Shown here: piece after piece, positions 1 through 7,759 of the stretch
Position numbering within the stretch: position 1 is the stretch's first letter
How the letters are laid out: every line of letters begins with the position of its first letter
Assembly (NCBI GenBank): GCA_003565575.1
Contig: PXBV01000274.1
Location: 1 to 11,869, forward strand
Reading direction: 5' to 3'
DNA length: 11,869 nt
From: Psychroflexus sp.
Lineage (GTDB): Bacteria > Bacteroidota > Bacteroidia > Flavobacteriales > Flavobacteriaceae
Notes under the pieces: generated by a model
Database searches by the model: none
What the model saw: only the letters and a program-made list of their open reading frames with translations
What the model was told of the DNA's origin: nothing
Position numbers and translations under genes: made by a program

Positions 1-1917
1 CTCTTGGATATGTTACTTGGAGATTGGGATAGACATGAAGACCAGTGGAGGTGGTCTGAGTTTGAAGATGAAAATGGCGACAGAACATTTAAGCCCATAC
101 CAAGAGATAGAGACCAAGTCTTTGCTAATTTTGACGGTGGTTTTTTTGATGTTTTAGGCTCTATAAGTACGTTTTCAAAAATTTACCAACCTTATACAGA
201 GCAAATCGTAAACTTAAGGTGGTTAAATAACTCTGGCTTAAACTTAGATCGAATGATCGTAAGAAATTCTACAAAACAAGATTGGCTTAACGAAGCTAAT
301 TACATCAAAGAGCACTTAACCGATGAAGTTATACAACAAGCCTTTTCAAAATTGCCAAATGAAATTGATAAGGTAAGAACTGAAAAATTAATTTCAGTCT
401 TTAAAAAGAGGTTAAGTCATATCAATTCCATTGCAGATGAATACTTTGGACTTCTTAATGAAATTTCTGTCTTAATAGCAACAGATAAAGATGACTTTAT
501 AGATGTGTTTAGACAAGCCGATGGAACAACGCGAGTAAAAATATTGAGAGACATCAAAGGGAAACGAAAATATACCATTGTCGACAAGGTTTTTCATCCA
601 GAAGAGACAAAGGAAATCTGGATTTATGGGCTAGATGATGAAGATACCTTTACCGTTTCTGGAGATTTTTCAACCCGTATCAAAGTTAGATTAATAGGCG
701 GACATGATGATGATAAATACAGCATTAAAGCTGGAAAAAAGCTTAGAATATATGATCATAAGACAATAGAAAATTCAATTCTAAAAAATAATGGAGCAAA
801 AATAGTAAGAACTAATAATTATATCATAAACACATTTGACAAAGATAGGCGGGTGAATCACACCAGTTCATTTTTGCCACGTTTTGGTTTTAATCCTGAT
901 GACGGTTTACTCTTTGGTGCACAAGCAAGCTATGGCTACAACGGTTTTAAGCTAAATCCATTCACCTACAGACACAAAATTAAAGCTGGGCTTTATACAG
1001 CGACTGGTGGATATGATTTAGGTTATGAAGGAGAATTTGCTAATCTATTAGGTTCTTATAATTTATTTACAAGCTTGGAGTACACAAGCCCCAATTTTGC
1101 AAGAAACTTTTTTGGGATAGGAAACGGTACAGAAAATAATGACGGTGAATTCGGGAGAAATTATAATAGAGTTAAAATTAGGCGATTTGATTGGGAGTTG
1201 GGAATCCGAAAACAATTAATATACGGTAGCTCTTTTGAACATAAAATCGCTTTTCAAAATTATAAAGTAGAGAGAACAGATGGTAGGTTTATAGATGATT
1301 TAGGGGATAGTTTGTTAATGGAAGATGCTAGTTTTTTTGATAGAAAAAACTTTATAACTTATCAATCTTCATTTGCTTACCAAAATTTTGATAATGTTTT
1401 GAATCCGTCACAAGGCATGGATTTTAAGATAGAAGCAGGCGCTACTATGAATATTTCTGATGTGAGCCAGCACTTCTTATTTCTAAATCCTCATCTGGAA
1501 TTTTTCAACCCTCTTTCTGGTGATAAGAAATGGGCATTAAGGACAAAAGTGGCTTCTCAACTTATTTTTAATGATAACTATGAGTTTTACCAAGGCGCTA
1601 TTCTTGGAGCTAGGAATGGATTAAGAGGCTTCAGGCGAGATAGGTTTATAGGTAGAGAGAGCTTGGTTGGAAACATTGATTTAAGGCATAGTTTTGAACC
1701 CATCAAAACGCGTTTTATTCCTCTTCAGTTTGGTGTTTTTAGCGGTTTTGACGTGGGAAGAGTTTGGTCTAATGTAGAACAGGAATCTAGCCAATGGCAA
1801 AATGATTACGGCCTTGGGTTTTGGGTAAATGGAGCCGATTTATTTTCGGGCACCTTTAACTTCTTCCACAGTGAAGACGGGTTTTGGTTTTCCTTTGGAT
1901 TTAGTGCCAAATTTTAA
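1..1917 (+). CDS. Omp85/BamA-like outer-membrane protein with GDWDRH domain, 5' end missing
   Basis: The frame is open to the left edge, so only the last 638 residues are seen; the in-frame TTG at 4 is inside the gene, not its start. Residues about 1-280 are soluble and include GDWDRHEDQWRW (7-18) and IPRDRDQVF (33-41). From about residue 295 to the end, alternating aromatic/polar strands form a likely 16-strand-type barrel. The LRGF motif (541-544) matches the conserved RGF/RGY element of Omp85/TpsB barrels. The protein ends in an aromatic strand closing on Phe, the usual outer-membrane beta-signal. From family knowledge, similar Bacteroidota proteins are long and often begin with a calcineurin-like metallophosphoesterase; that part would lie outside the window, so it is inference. 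The GDWDRH segment resembles the catalytic loop of HipA/CotH/FAM20-type kinases, but this is unproven. Its stop overlaps the stop of the opposing C40 peptidase gene. The barrel call is firm; the function is not. Confidence 0.8.
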   Translation, partial: LLDMLLGDWDRHEDQWRWSEFEDENGDRTFKPIPRDRDQVFANFDGGFFDVLGSISTFSKIYQPYTEQIVNLRWLNNSGLNLDRMIVRNSTKQDWLNEANYIKEHLTDEVIQQAFSKLPNEIDKVRTEKLISVFKKRLSHINSIADEYFGLLNEISVLIATDKDDFIDVFRQADGTTRVKILRDIKGKRKYTIVDKVFHPEETKEIWIYGLDDEDTFTVSGDFSTRIKVRLIGGHDDDKYSIKAGKKLRIYDHKTIENSILKNNGAKIVRTNNYIINTFDKDRRVNHTSSFLPRFGFNPDDGLLFGAQASYGYNGFKLNPFTYRHKIKAGLYTATGGYDLGYEGEFANLLGSYNLFTSLEYTSPNFARNFFGIGNGTENNDGEFGRNYNRVKIRRFDWELGIRKQLIYGSSFEHKIAFQNYKVERTDGRFIDDLGDSLLMEDASFFDRKNFITYQSSFAYQNFDNVLNPSQGMDFKIEAGATMNISDVSQHFLFLNPHLEFFNPLSGDKKWALRTKVASQLIFNDNYEFYQGAILGARNGLRGFRRDRFIGRESLVGNIDLRHSFEPIKTRFIPLQFGVFSGFDVGRVWSNVEQESSQWQNDYGLGFWVNGADLFSGTFNFFHSEDGFWFSFGFSAKF

Positions 1918-2657
1918 GCAATAGTTTTTATAACCCTTAAGTTATGAGAGTAGCGCCTGGTCTCTTCATTAAAAATGCCAGAATGGTCTATTCTGTCAAT
2001 TCTTACTTGACCATGTGCATGTATGATGTAGTTTTCTTTCATCATAATCCCAACGTGGATAATATCACCTTCTTCATTATCAAAAAAAGCAAGATCTCCA
2101 GGCTCGCTTTCTTCAATAAAAGAGAGCGCTTGCCCTTGCTTAGCTTGCTCTGAAGCATCTCTGTACAGGGGAATGCCACAAATTTTATAAACCATTTGAC
2201 TTAAGCCACTACAATCTATTCCAAAAGGTGATTTGCCTCCCCATTGGTAGGGGGAGTTAAGGTATAACATGGCGGTATTAACAAGTTGACTTTTGTTAAA
2301 GCCATTGTTTAAAGATCCATCAAACTTGTGCTTTAAAGTTTCAGATGAATGTATAGCTGACCCTATGCAAACAGGCATTAAATGACCAGTTGAGGTTGTC
2401 ATTAAGCTTAATAAATCGGTGGAATATAGTTGATGTTTGTTTATAGTTTTAAAACTATGTTCATCAATTTTATAGGTTTGTTTCTTGTCTAGCCAACCCT
2501 CATAGCCATCATAAGCTATGCGGATTTTTATCCATTTTTTTGTGTTTTCAATAACTTCAAAATGATCTCCATATAGCAATTGTGTAACCATTTCTGAAGC
2601 ATCATTTGCTTGTGCTCTTACTGGCACTACACTTAAAGGACAAATTCCGTATAACAT
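1914..2657 (-). CDS. SH3-domain NlpC/P60 (C40 family) peptidase
   Basis: This 247-residue protein is a probable peptidoglycan endopeptidase that cuts stem peptides between D-gamma-glutamyl and diamino acid residues. Residues about 5-60 form a bacterial SH3 domain (VPVRAQ..., GYEGWLD), followed by a linker/second SH3-like stretch (about 65-105). Residues 122-245 form the NlpC/P60 papain-like domain. The catalytic Cys is C149 in GIDCSGLSQ, the catalytic His is H201 in IIHVGIM, and H213 in YIIHAHG is the third polar residue. No signal peptide is visible: the SH3 domain starts almost at the ATG, and the frame upstream reaches a stop without another start. It therefore either works in the cytoplasm, for example on imported muropeptides, or is exported by a non-classical route. 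It begins 19 bases after the thiolase stop on the same strand, so the two probably share a transcript. Its stop (TTA on the plus strand) overlaps the convergent stop of the Omp85-like gene. Confidence 0.9.
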   Translation of the reverse strand: MLYGICPLSVVPVRAQANDASEMVTQLLYGDHFEVIENTKKWIKIRIAYDGYEGWLDKKQTYKIDEHSFKTINKHQLYSTDLLSLMTTSTGHLMPVCIGSAIHSSETLKHKFDGSLNNGFNKSQLVNTAMLYLNSPYQWGGKSPFGIDCSGLSQMVYKICGIPLYRDASEQAKQGQALSFIEESEPGDLAFFDNEEGDIIHVGIMMKENYIIHAHGQVRIDRIDHSGIFNEETRRYSHNLRVIKTIA

Positions 2658-2676
2658 AAAGAGTGGGATAAAATAA

Positions 2677-3852
2677 TTAGCGTTCTATTACCATAGCAGA
2701 TGCACCGCCTCCACCATTACAAATAGCCGCTGCTCCAAGTTTAGCATTGTTTTGTTTCATGATATTGATAAGGGTTATCAAAATTCTTACCCCAGAGCAA
2801 CCTAGCGGATGGCCTAAAGAAACTGCTCCACCATGTATATTTACTTTTTTACTATCTAAGCCAAGAAGTTTTGTGTTTGCAATTCCAACAACAGAAAAGG
2901 CTTCGTTGAGTTCAAAAAAATCAATATCTTCTTTGGTTAAATTAGCTTTTTCGAGAGCTAGCGGTAAAGCTTTGGCTGGCGCTATTGTGAATCGATTTGG
3001 CTCTCTTGCAGCATCTGCATAGCTTTTTATGGTTGCTAAAATTTCTAGTCCAAGTTCATTAGCCTTTTCTCTAGACATCAATATCACAGCACCTGCACCA
3101 TCGTTGAGTGTTGAAGCATTTGCAGCAGTTGTAGTACCATCCTTGGTAAACGCTGGTCTTAAGTTTGTCATTTTTTCAAAGTTGATGTTTTTGAACTCTT
3201 CATCTTCCTTCATCACTATAGGCTCACCTTTGCGTTGTGGAATTTCTACAGGTATAACTTCCTCATCAAATTTACCTTCTTCCCAAGCCACTGCACTTCT
3301 TCTGTAAGACTCTTTTGCAAATTCGTCTACATCTTCTCTGGAGATATTGTGCTCTGCTGCACAAAGGTCTGCACACACGCCCATCGCATTATTGTCATAA
3401 GCATCCACAAGGCCATCACGTTGTAAGCCATCTATCATTTGGGTTGGACCAAATTTCTGTCCAGTTCTCAAATGAAGATAATGAGGAATCATACTCATGT
3501 TTTCCATGCCACCTGCTACTATTATTTCTGCATCTCCCGCGGCAATGGCTTGCGCACCTTGCATGACAGCCTTCATTCCACTCGAGCAAACTTTATTTAC
3601 AGTGGTGCAAGGTACTGTATCTGGAATTCCGGCTTTTATTGCTGATTGCCTCGCTGGAGCTTGACCGTTGTTGGCTTGAACTACATTTCCCATAAGAACT
3701 TCGTCTACCAAATCTGGACTCAGCTTAATTTTTGAAAGTGCTCCTTTAATAGCAATAGCACCTAATTGAGTTGCAGGAATTTTAGATAAGCTTCCCAGAA
3801 AACTTCCAATTGGTGTTCTAGCTGCACTTACTATAACGATATCTTTAGACAT
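2677..3852 (-). CDS. atoB: Acetyl-CoA C-acetyltransferase (thiolase)
   Basis: A 391-residue cytosolic thiolase that reversibly condenses two acetyl-CoA to acetoacetyl-CoA, or cleaves 3-ketoacyl-CoA. The catalytic residues fall at the textbook positions of biosynthetic thiolases: nucleophile C89 in NKVCSSGMKA, H348 in GGAVSLGHPLG, and proton-donor C378 in CNGGGGASAM. The N-terminal VIVSAARTPIG and the NEAFSVV motif are also typical. The length is the normal full length, and the ATG at 3852 starts right at the conserved strand. Sequence style (GGMENMS, HGGAVSLGHPLGCSG) points to the acetoacetyl-CoA/ACAT1 type rather than long-chain FadA, and there is no fadB-like partner here. It is the first gene of a likely two-gene unit with the C40 peptidase downstream, a pairing with no obvious metabolic logic. 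The divergent gap upstream (3853-4022) contains only a one-mismatch -7-like site, so its promoter is not assigned. Confidence 0.93.
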   Translation of the reverse strand: MSKDIVIVSAARTPIGSFLGSLSKIPATQLGAIAIKGALSKIKLSPDLVDEVLMGNVVQANNGQAPARQSAIKAGIPDTVPCTTVNKVCSSGMKAVMQGAQAIAAGDAEIIVAGGMENMSMIPHYLHLRTGQKFGPTQMIDGLQRDGLVDAYDNNAMGVCADLCAAEHNISREDVDEFAKESYRRSAVAWEEGKFDEEVIPVEIPQRKGEPIVMKEDEEFKNINFEKMTNLRPAFTKDGTTTAANASTLNDGAGAVILMSREKANELGLEILATIKSYADAAREPNRFTIAPAKALPLALEKANLTKEDIDFFELNEAFSVVGIANTKLLGLDSKKVNIHGGAVSLGHPLGCSGVRILITLINIMKQNNAKLGAAAICNGGGGASAMVIER

Positions 3853-4000
3853 AAAATGTGGTGTTTTAAATTTGAGCTAATTTAAGAATTTAAACGCATT
3901 CAAGTTTAGAATAAATCAACCTTAAATTATTTTTGTGATGAATTTTTACTACTCAAGTGTATTCCTCAAAACTAATACAGCTTAGACCATAATTATTTTA

Positions 4001-4008
4001 TAAATTTG
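4001..4008 (+). promoter_or_regulatory. Bacteroidota -7 promoter element for the pgpH-cmk unit
   Basis: TAAATTTG matches TAnnTTTG, the -7 consensus of the primary sigma factor in Bacteroidota, and lies 14 bases before the chosen ATG at 4023. No TTG at the usual -33 spacing is evident. The leader would be only a few bases long, so this is a tentative assignment in AT-rich sequence. Confidence 0.35.
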
Positions 4009-4022
4009 ATTAATCTTTGGTT

Positions 4023-6065
4023 ATGAAGAATCTTATAGACAATTTATACAGGAATCAATCTTTTATCTTTAAGTTTTTTCTTTTAGCCTTCAGTGTTTCG
4101 CTTATTGTTTATTTTCTTCCTACTGGTGGACAGTTTAAGTATGAAATTTCTAAAGGCAAACCCTGGCAGTATGAAAATCTTTATGCTCCTTTTGATTTTT
4201 CAATTTTAAAGTCTGATGAAGAAATTTCTGCTGAGAAATCTAAAATTGAAAGCAATCATATTCCATATTTTAAGTATGATGCTTCTGTAGCAGAAGAGGT
4301 AAAGCAAGACTGGGAGCTGGCATCGGATGCTTCTCAAGATTCTTTGGTTCAAAATAATCTTTACATAAAGCAATTTATTAATGAGGTGATTCAGGATGTT
4401 TATAAATACGGGATAAGGCTTGAAGGGGATTCACATCAAGATTATGACAATGTATTTTTGGTTAACTCAAAAGTAGTAGAGAGTATAGCTTATAAAAACA
4501 TTCTTTCACAAGACGAATTGAAGCCTTATTTGCATTTCAAAATTGAAGAAAATGACTTGTCTTCTTTCAAAAGTGCATTAACAGAACTGTTTTTTGATGT
4601 CTTAAAAGTTAATGTGAAATATGACCAAAGCCTCAATGAAGCTCAAATTCAATCTAAATTTGATCAAATCTCATACACTAGAGGCAGAGTGTCTAAAGAC
4701 AGTAAGATTATAGCTAGAGGTGAAATTATTGAAGGTGAGCGTCTTAGAATTTTAAAATCCTTAAAACATGAATATGAATCACAAAGCTTAGAATCTTCTG
4801 CACTTGTTATTGTCATTACCGGCTATACCTTTCTTGTTGGGTTATCTTTGTTGATGCTTTTGCTTTTTGTAAGGCAATACCGTCCAGAAATTTATGACAA
4901 TAATAATAAAATTACATTCATATTTTTTAATATACTTTTCTTAGTCTTTCTTACGCTTTTGGTCTTGAAGCTAGATGCAGATTATATCTACATAGTTCCT
5001 TTATGTATTTTACCTTTAACCCTTAAGGCCTTTTTTGATGCTAGACTTGGATTGTTTACCCATATGATAACAGTTCTAATTTTAGGACTGATAGTACCGG
5101 ATAGTTATGAGTATATGTTTCTTCAAGTCATCGTTGGTATTGTTACAATTTTAACAGTATCAGAATTGTATAAGCGTGCTAATTTATTTATATCTGTGGT
5201 TCAAATTACAGTAGTGTATATTTTTGCTTACTTCGCTTTCAACATGATTAAAGAAGGAAGTATTTCAGATATTAATTACAATAACTTCATCTATTTTATT
5301 TTGAGTGGAGTAGGGCTTTTGTTTGTTCAACCTTTGATTTATGCTTACGAAAAAATATTCGGTTTAATTTCAGACCTATCTTTATTGGAATTGTCTGATA
5401 CGAATTCAAAACTACTAAAAGAACTTGCTAATATCGCTCCAGGAACATTTCATCACTCTTTAAATGTTGCAAATTTAGCTGAAGCGGCTGCCAATGAAAT
5501 TGGTGCAAACTCTTTGTTGATTCGAGTGGGAGCGCTATATCACGACATTGGTAAAATGAAAAATCCAATTTATTTTACTGAAAATCAAACTACTTCTGTT
5601 TCTCCTCACGATGAACTTTCGCCAAGAGAAAGTGCCGAGGTGATTATTAATCATAGACTTGAAGGTATTGAAATTGCCAAAAGAAGAAATCTTCCAGATC
5701 GTATTATTGATTTTATCAGGACACATCACGGTACGTCTACAGTTTACTATTTTTATGCTAAACAAAAAGAGGAGGACGAAGGGAATGTGAATGAAGAAGA
5801 ATTTAGATACCCAGGGCCTATTCCTTTCAGTAAAGAAACAGCTATCCTGATGATGTGTGATGCTGTAGAAGCAGCCAGTAAATCACTGAAAGAACCAACT
5901 TCAAAACTTATTGATGATTTTGTTGAAAAAATTATCAACAAACAAATTCTTGAAGATCAGTTCATCAATGCCAACATTACTTTTAAAGAAATTCAATCCA
6001 TCAAAAAGATTTTAAAATCAAAATTGAATAACATATATCACCTCAGAATTGAATATCCAGATTAA
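4023..6065 (+). CDS. pgpH: PgpH-like 7TM-HD family phosphohydrolase
   Basis: An inner-membrane protein of 680 residues. One N-terminal membrane helix (about 14-33) leads to a long extracytoplasmic region (about 36-255) typical of 7TMR-HDED receptors. A hydrophobic block of about seven helices follows (about 259-440), then a cytoplasmic HD domain (about 460-640). HD metal-site residues are visible: HH at 477-478 in GTFHHSLNVANLAE, HD at 507-508 in LYHDIGK, H545 region NHRLEG, THHG at 567-570, and D613 in MCDAVEAASKS. Listeria PgpH, of this architecture, hydrolyses c-di-AMP; that substrate is inferred here. The extracytoplasmic part may sense a ligand that tunes the HD domain. The ATG at 4023 is preferred over a TTG two codons earlier because MKNLIDNLYRN gives a normal cytoplasmic lead-in. 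cmk starts one base after its stop, implying cotranscription and translational coupling. Architecture is certain; the nucleotide substrate is less so. Confidence 0.92.
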   Translation: MKNLIDNLYRNQSFIFKFFLLAFSVSLIVYFLPTGGQFKYEISKGKPWQYENLYAPFDFSILKSDEEISAEKSKIESNHIPYFKYDASVAEEVKQDWELASDASQDSLVQNNLYIKQFINEVIQDVYKYGIRLEGDSHQDYDNVFLVNSKVVESIAYKNILSQDELKPYLHFKIEENDLSSFKSALTELFFDVLKVNVKYDQSLNEAQIQSKFDQISYTRGRVSKDSKIIARGEIIEGERLRILKSLKHEYESQSLESSALVIVITGYTFLVGLSLLMLLLFVRQYRPEIYDNNNKITFIFFNILFLVFLTLLVLKLDADYIYIVPLCILPLTLKAFFDARLGLFTHMITVLILGLIVPDSYEYMFLQVIVGIVTILTVSELYKRANLFISVVQITVVYIFAYFAFNMIKEGSISDINYNNFIYFILSGVGLLFVQPLIYAYEKIFGLISDLSLLELSDTNSKLLKELANIAPGTFHHSLNVANLAEAAANEIGANSLLIRVGALYHDIGKMKNPIYFTENQTTSVSPHDELSPRESAEVIINHRLEGIEIAKRRNLPDRIIDFIRTHHGTSTVYYFYAKQKEEDEGNVNEEEFRYPGPIPFSKETAILMMCDAVEAASKSLKEPTSKLIDDFVEKIINKQILEDQFINANITFKEIQSIKKILKSKLNNIYHLRIEYPD

Positions 6066-6066
6066 T

Positions 6067-6759
6067 ATGAAATCTATAGTTATAGCCATAGACGGTCATT
6101 CTTCCACAGGAAAAAGTACTGTTGCCAAAAAATTGGCCAAAGCACTTGAATATAAATACGTGGATACTGGCGCAATGTATAGAGCAGTAACTCTCTTTGC
6201 ATTGAGAAATCAATGGATTAAAGCGGGAGAGGTGAAAGTAAATTCGTTGATTAATCAACTTCCTTCCATTAAAATTAACTTTGAGTACAATGGGTCTGAT
6301 GGAACTAATGATGTGTTTTTGAATGGTGAAAATGTTGAAACTGAAATTAGAGCCATGCAAGTTTCTGAGCATGTGAGTTCTGTTGCTAAAATTGATGAAG
6401 TACGACAAAAGCTAGTACAAATTCAAAAGCAACTTGGTGAAGAAAAAGGTATTGTGATGGATGGAAGAGATATTGGAAGCGTAGTCTTTCCTAAGGCGGA
6501 ACTCAAAATATTTATGACTGCCAGTGCAGATATCCGAGCTCAGCGGCGGTACAATGAATTGAAAGAAAAAGGTGAGGATATAAACTTTGAAGAAGTTCTT
6601 AAAAACGTTCAGCATAGAGACAATATCGACTCCAATCGAAAAAACTCTCCCTTGATTCAAGCCGATGATGCTATTAAAATTGATAATAGCCATATGAGTC
6701 AAGAGGAGCAATTTGAAAAGATTTTAAATTTAGCAATAGAAAGGATTAAGTCGACTTAA
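6067..6759 (+). CDS. cmk: Cytidylate kinase (CMP/dCMP kinase)
   Basis: A 230-residue cytosolic enzyme that phosphorylates CMP and dCMP with ATP, feeding CTP and dCTP pools. The P-loop is GHSSTGKST (10-18). YVDTGAMYRA (31-40) and the Cmk signature DGRDIGSVVFP (132-142) contact the nucleotide monophosphate. RDNIDSNRKNSPL (184-196) is the lid/arginine region, and the length is normal for a stand-alone bacterial Cmk. I place the start at the ATG at 6067, just after the upstream stop (6063-6065), rather than at an in-frame TTG at 6049 inside the HD gene, because MKSIVIAIDG is the usual beginning of this family. It is the second gene of the pgpH unit. Its stop overlaps the stop of the convergent gap gene by sharing TTAA. 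Confidence 0.96.
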   Translation: MKSIVIAIDGHSSTGKSTVAKKLAKALEYKYVDTGAMYRAVTLFALRNQWIKAGEVKVNSLINQLPSIKINFEYNGSDGTNDVFLNGENVETEIRAMQVSEHVSSVAKIDEVRQKLVQIQKQLGEEKGIVMDGRDIGSVVFPKAELKIFMTASADIRAQRRYNELKEKGEDINFEEVLKNVQHRDNIDSNRKNSPLIQADDAIKIDNSHMSQEEQFEKILNLAIERIKST

Positions 6760-7757
6760 CCCATTTTCAAAATTAAATCAATTAAGCGATGACTGTATCC
6801 CCTCTCATTATCATACCAGCCTATCAGTTTGATTAAATGACCTCCAATTACAGAAGTCATTTCTGCATCAAATACACAAGAATAAGGACTTCCAACAATA
6901 TCAATACTTACTAATGGTATTTCAGAATATTGAAGAATATTTTTTAAGTGCGTTTCAGAAGCTTTTTTGAATAAAGCGTTCACTTCTTCAATAGTGGTAG
7001 AGGTTTTTACGTTTAAGGTCATATCTGTTAGAGAACCATTTGGAATGGGAACTCTTATGCCACACCCCCCCATAACGTCACTTAAATCTGGGAATATTTT
7101 AGTTAAGGCTTTTGCTGCTCCGGTTGTAGTTGGGATGATAGATTGAGAAGCAGCTCTAGCGCGCCTTAAATCTCTGTGGGGTTGGTCATGTAGACTTTGG
7201 TCTGAAGTATAGGAATGCACCGTAGTTATATAAGCTTGCTCTACCTGAAAAGCATCGTGAATTACCTTCAGCATTGGTGCTGCATTATTTGTCGTGCAAG
7301 AAGCATTGGAAATCATTACGTCACCCTCTTCTAATACCCAATCGTTTACACCCAAAACTACCATTTTTACGGAATCATCAATTGGTGGTACACTTAAAAT
7401 CAGTTTTTTGGCTCCAGCGTTGAGATGATACTGCAATTGATCTTTAGTTTTGAATTTTCCAGTACATTCCACAAGAGTATCTACGCCATAGGGTGTCCAA
7501 TTTACATCTTCTAACCGTGGAATCGTTACTAATGGAAATAACTGTCCATCAACTAAAATGCCATTTTCATTGTATGAAACTTCAAAGGGAAATTGACCGT
7601 GTACACTATCGTATTTCAACAAATGTGATAAAGTCCTTGCGTCTGCTAAATCATTGATAGCAACGACTTCCATTTGAGGGTGTTTGTATAATAAACGAAA
7701 AAGGCTTCGACCGATACGACCAAAGCCATTTATACCTACTTTTATGGTTTCACTCAT
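6756..7757 (-). CDS. gap: Type I glyceraldehyde-3-phosphate dehydrogenase
   Basis: A 333-residue cytosolic enzyme that oxidises glyceraldehyde-3-phosphate to 1,3-bisphosphoglycerate with NAD(P). The Rossmann motif NGFGRIGRSLFR (10-21) and the acidic end of strand 2 (VVAINDLAD, 31-39; D36) favour NAD. The nucleophile is C154 in SNASCTTN and the base is H181 in TTVHSYTSDQ. RRARAASQSIIPTTTGAAKA (198-217) binds phosphate, and WYDNERGYSHR is the C-terminal NAD contact. Several positions differ from classical GapA: SVPPIDDS replaces SAPAKD, TTNNAAPM replaces TTNCLAP, and QSIIP plus LADARTLSHLLKYD recall erythrose-4-phosphate dehydrogenase (Epd). I favour GAPDH because the IIPTTTGAAKALTKIFPDL segment is GAPDH-like, but the substrate could be tested. 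It starts two bases after the lipA stop, so it is the second gene of that unit. A G7 tract lies in the coding strand (7065-7071). Confidence 0.93.
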   Translation of the reverse strand: MSETIKVGINGFGRIGRSLFRLLYKHPQMEVVAINDLADARTLSHLLKYDSVHGQFPFEVSYNENGILVDGQLFPLVTIPRLEDVNWTPYGVDTLVECTGKFKTKDQLQYHLNAGAKKLILSVPPIDDSVKMVVLGVNDWVLEEGDVMISNASCTTNNAAPMLKVIHDAFQVEQAYITTVHSYTSDQSLHDQPHRDLRRARAASQSIIPTTTGAAKALTKIFPDLSDVMGGCGIRVPIPNGSLTDMTLNVKTSTTIEEVNALFKKASETHLKNILQYSEIPLVSIDIVGSPYSCVFDAEMTSVIGGHLIKLIGWYDNERGYSHRLIDLILKMG

Positions 7758-7759
7758 GT

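Noticed and set aside
1944..2153. Plus-strand 69-codon open frame opposite the C40 peptidase
   Set aside because: It is a shadow of the catalytic domain on the other strand, with no recognisable protein features.
2747..3645. Several overlapping plus-strand open frames opposite the thiolase gene
   Set aside because: They lie fully antisense to a complete, well-conserved thiolase and encode low-complexity, Ser/Phe/Leu-rich peptides without motifs.
5535..6711. Minus-strand open frames opposite pgpH and cmk
   Set aside because: Antisense to complete genes with intact catalytic motifs; no independent evidence of coding.
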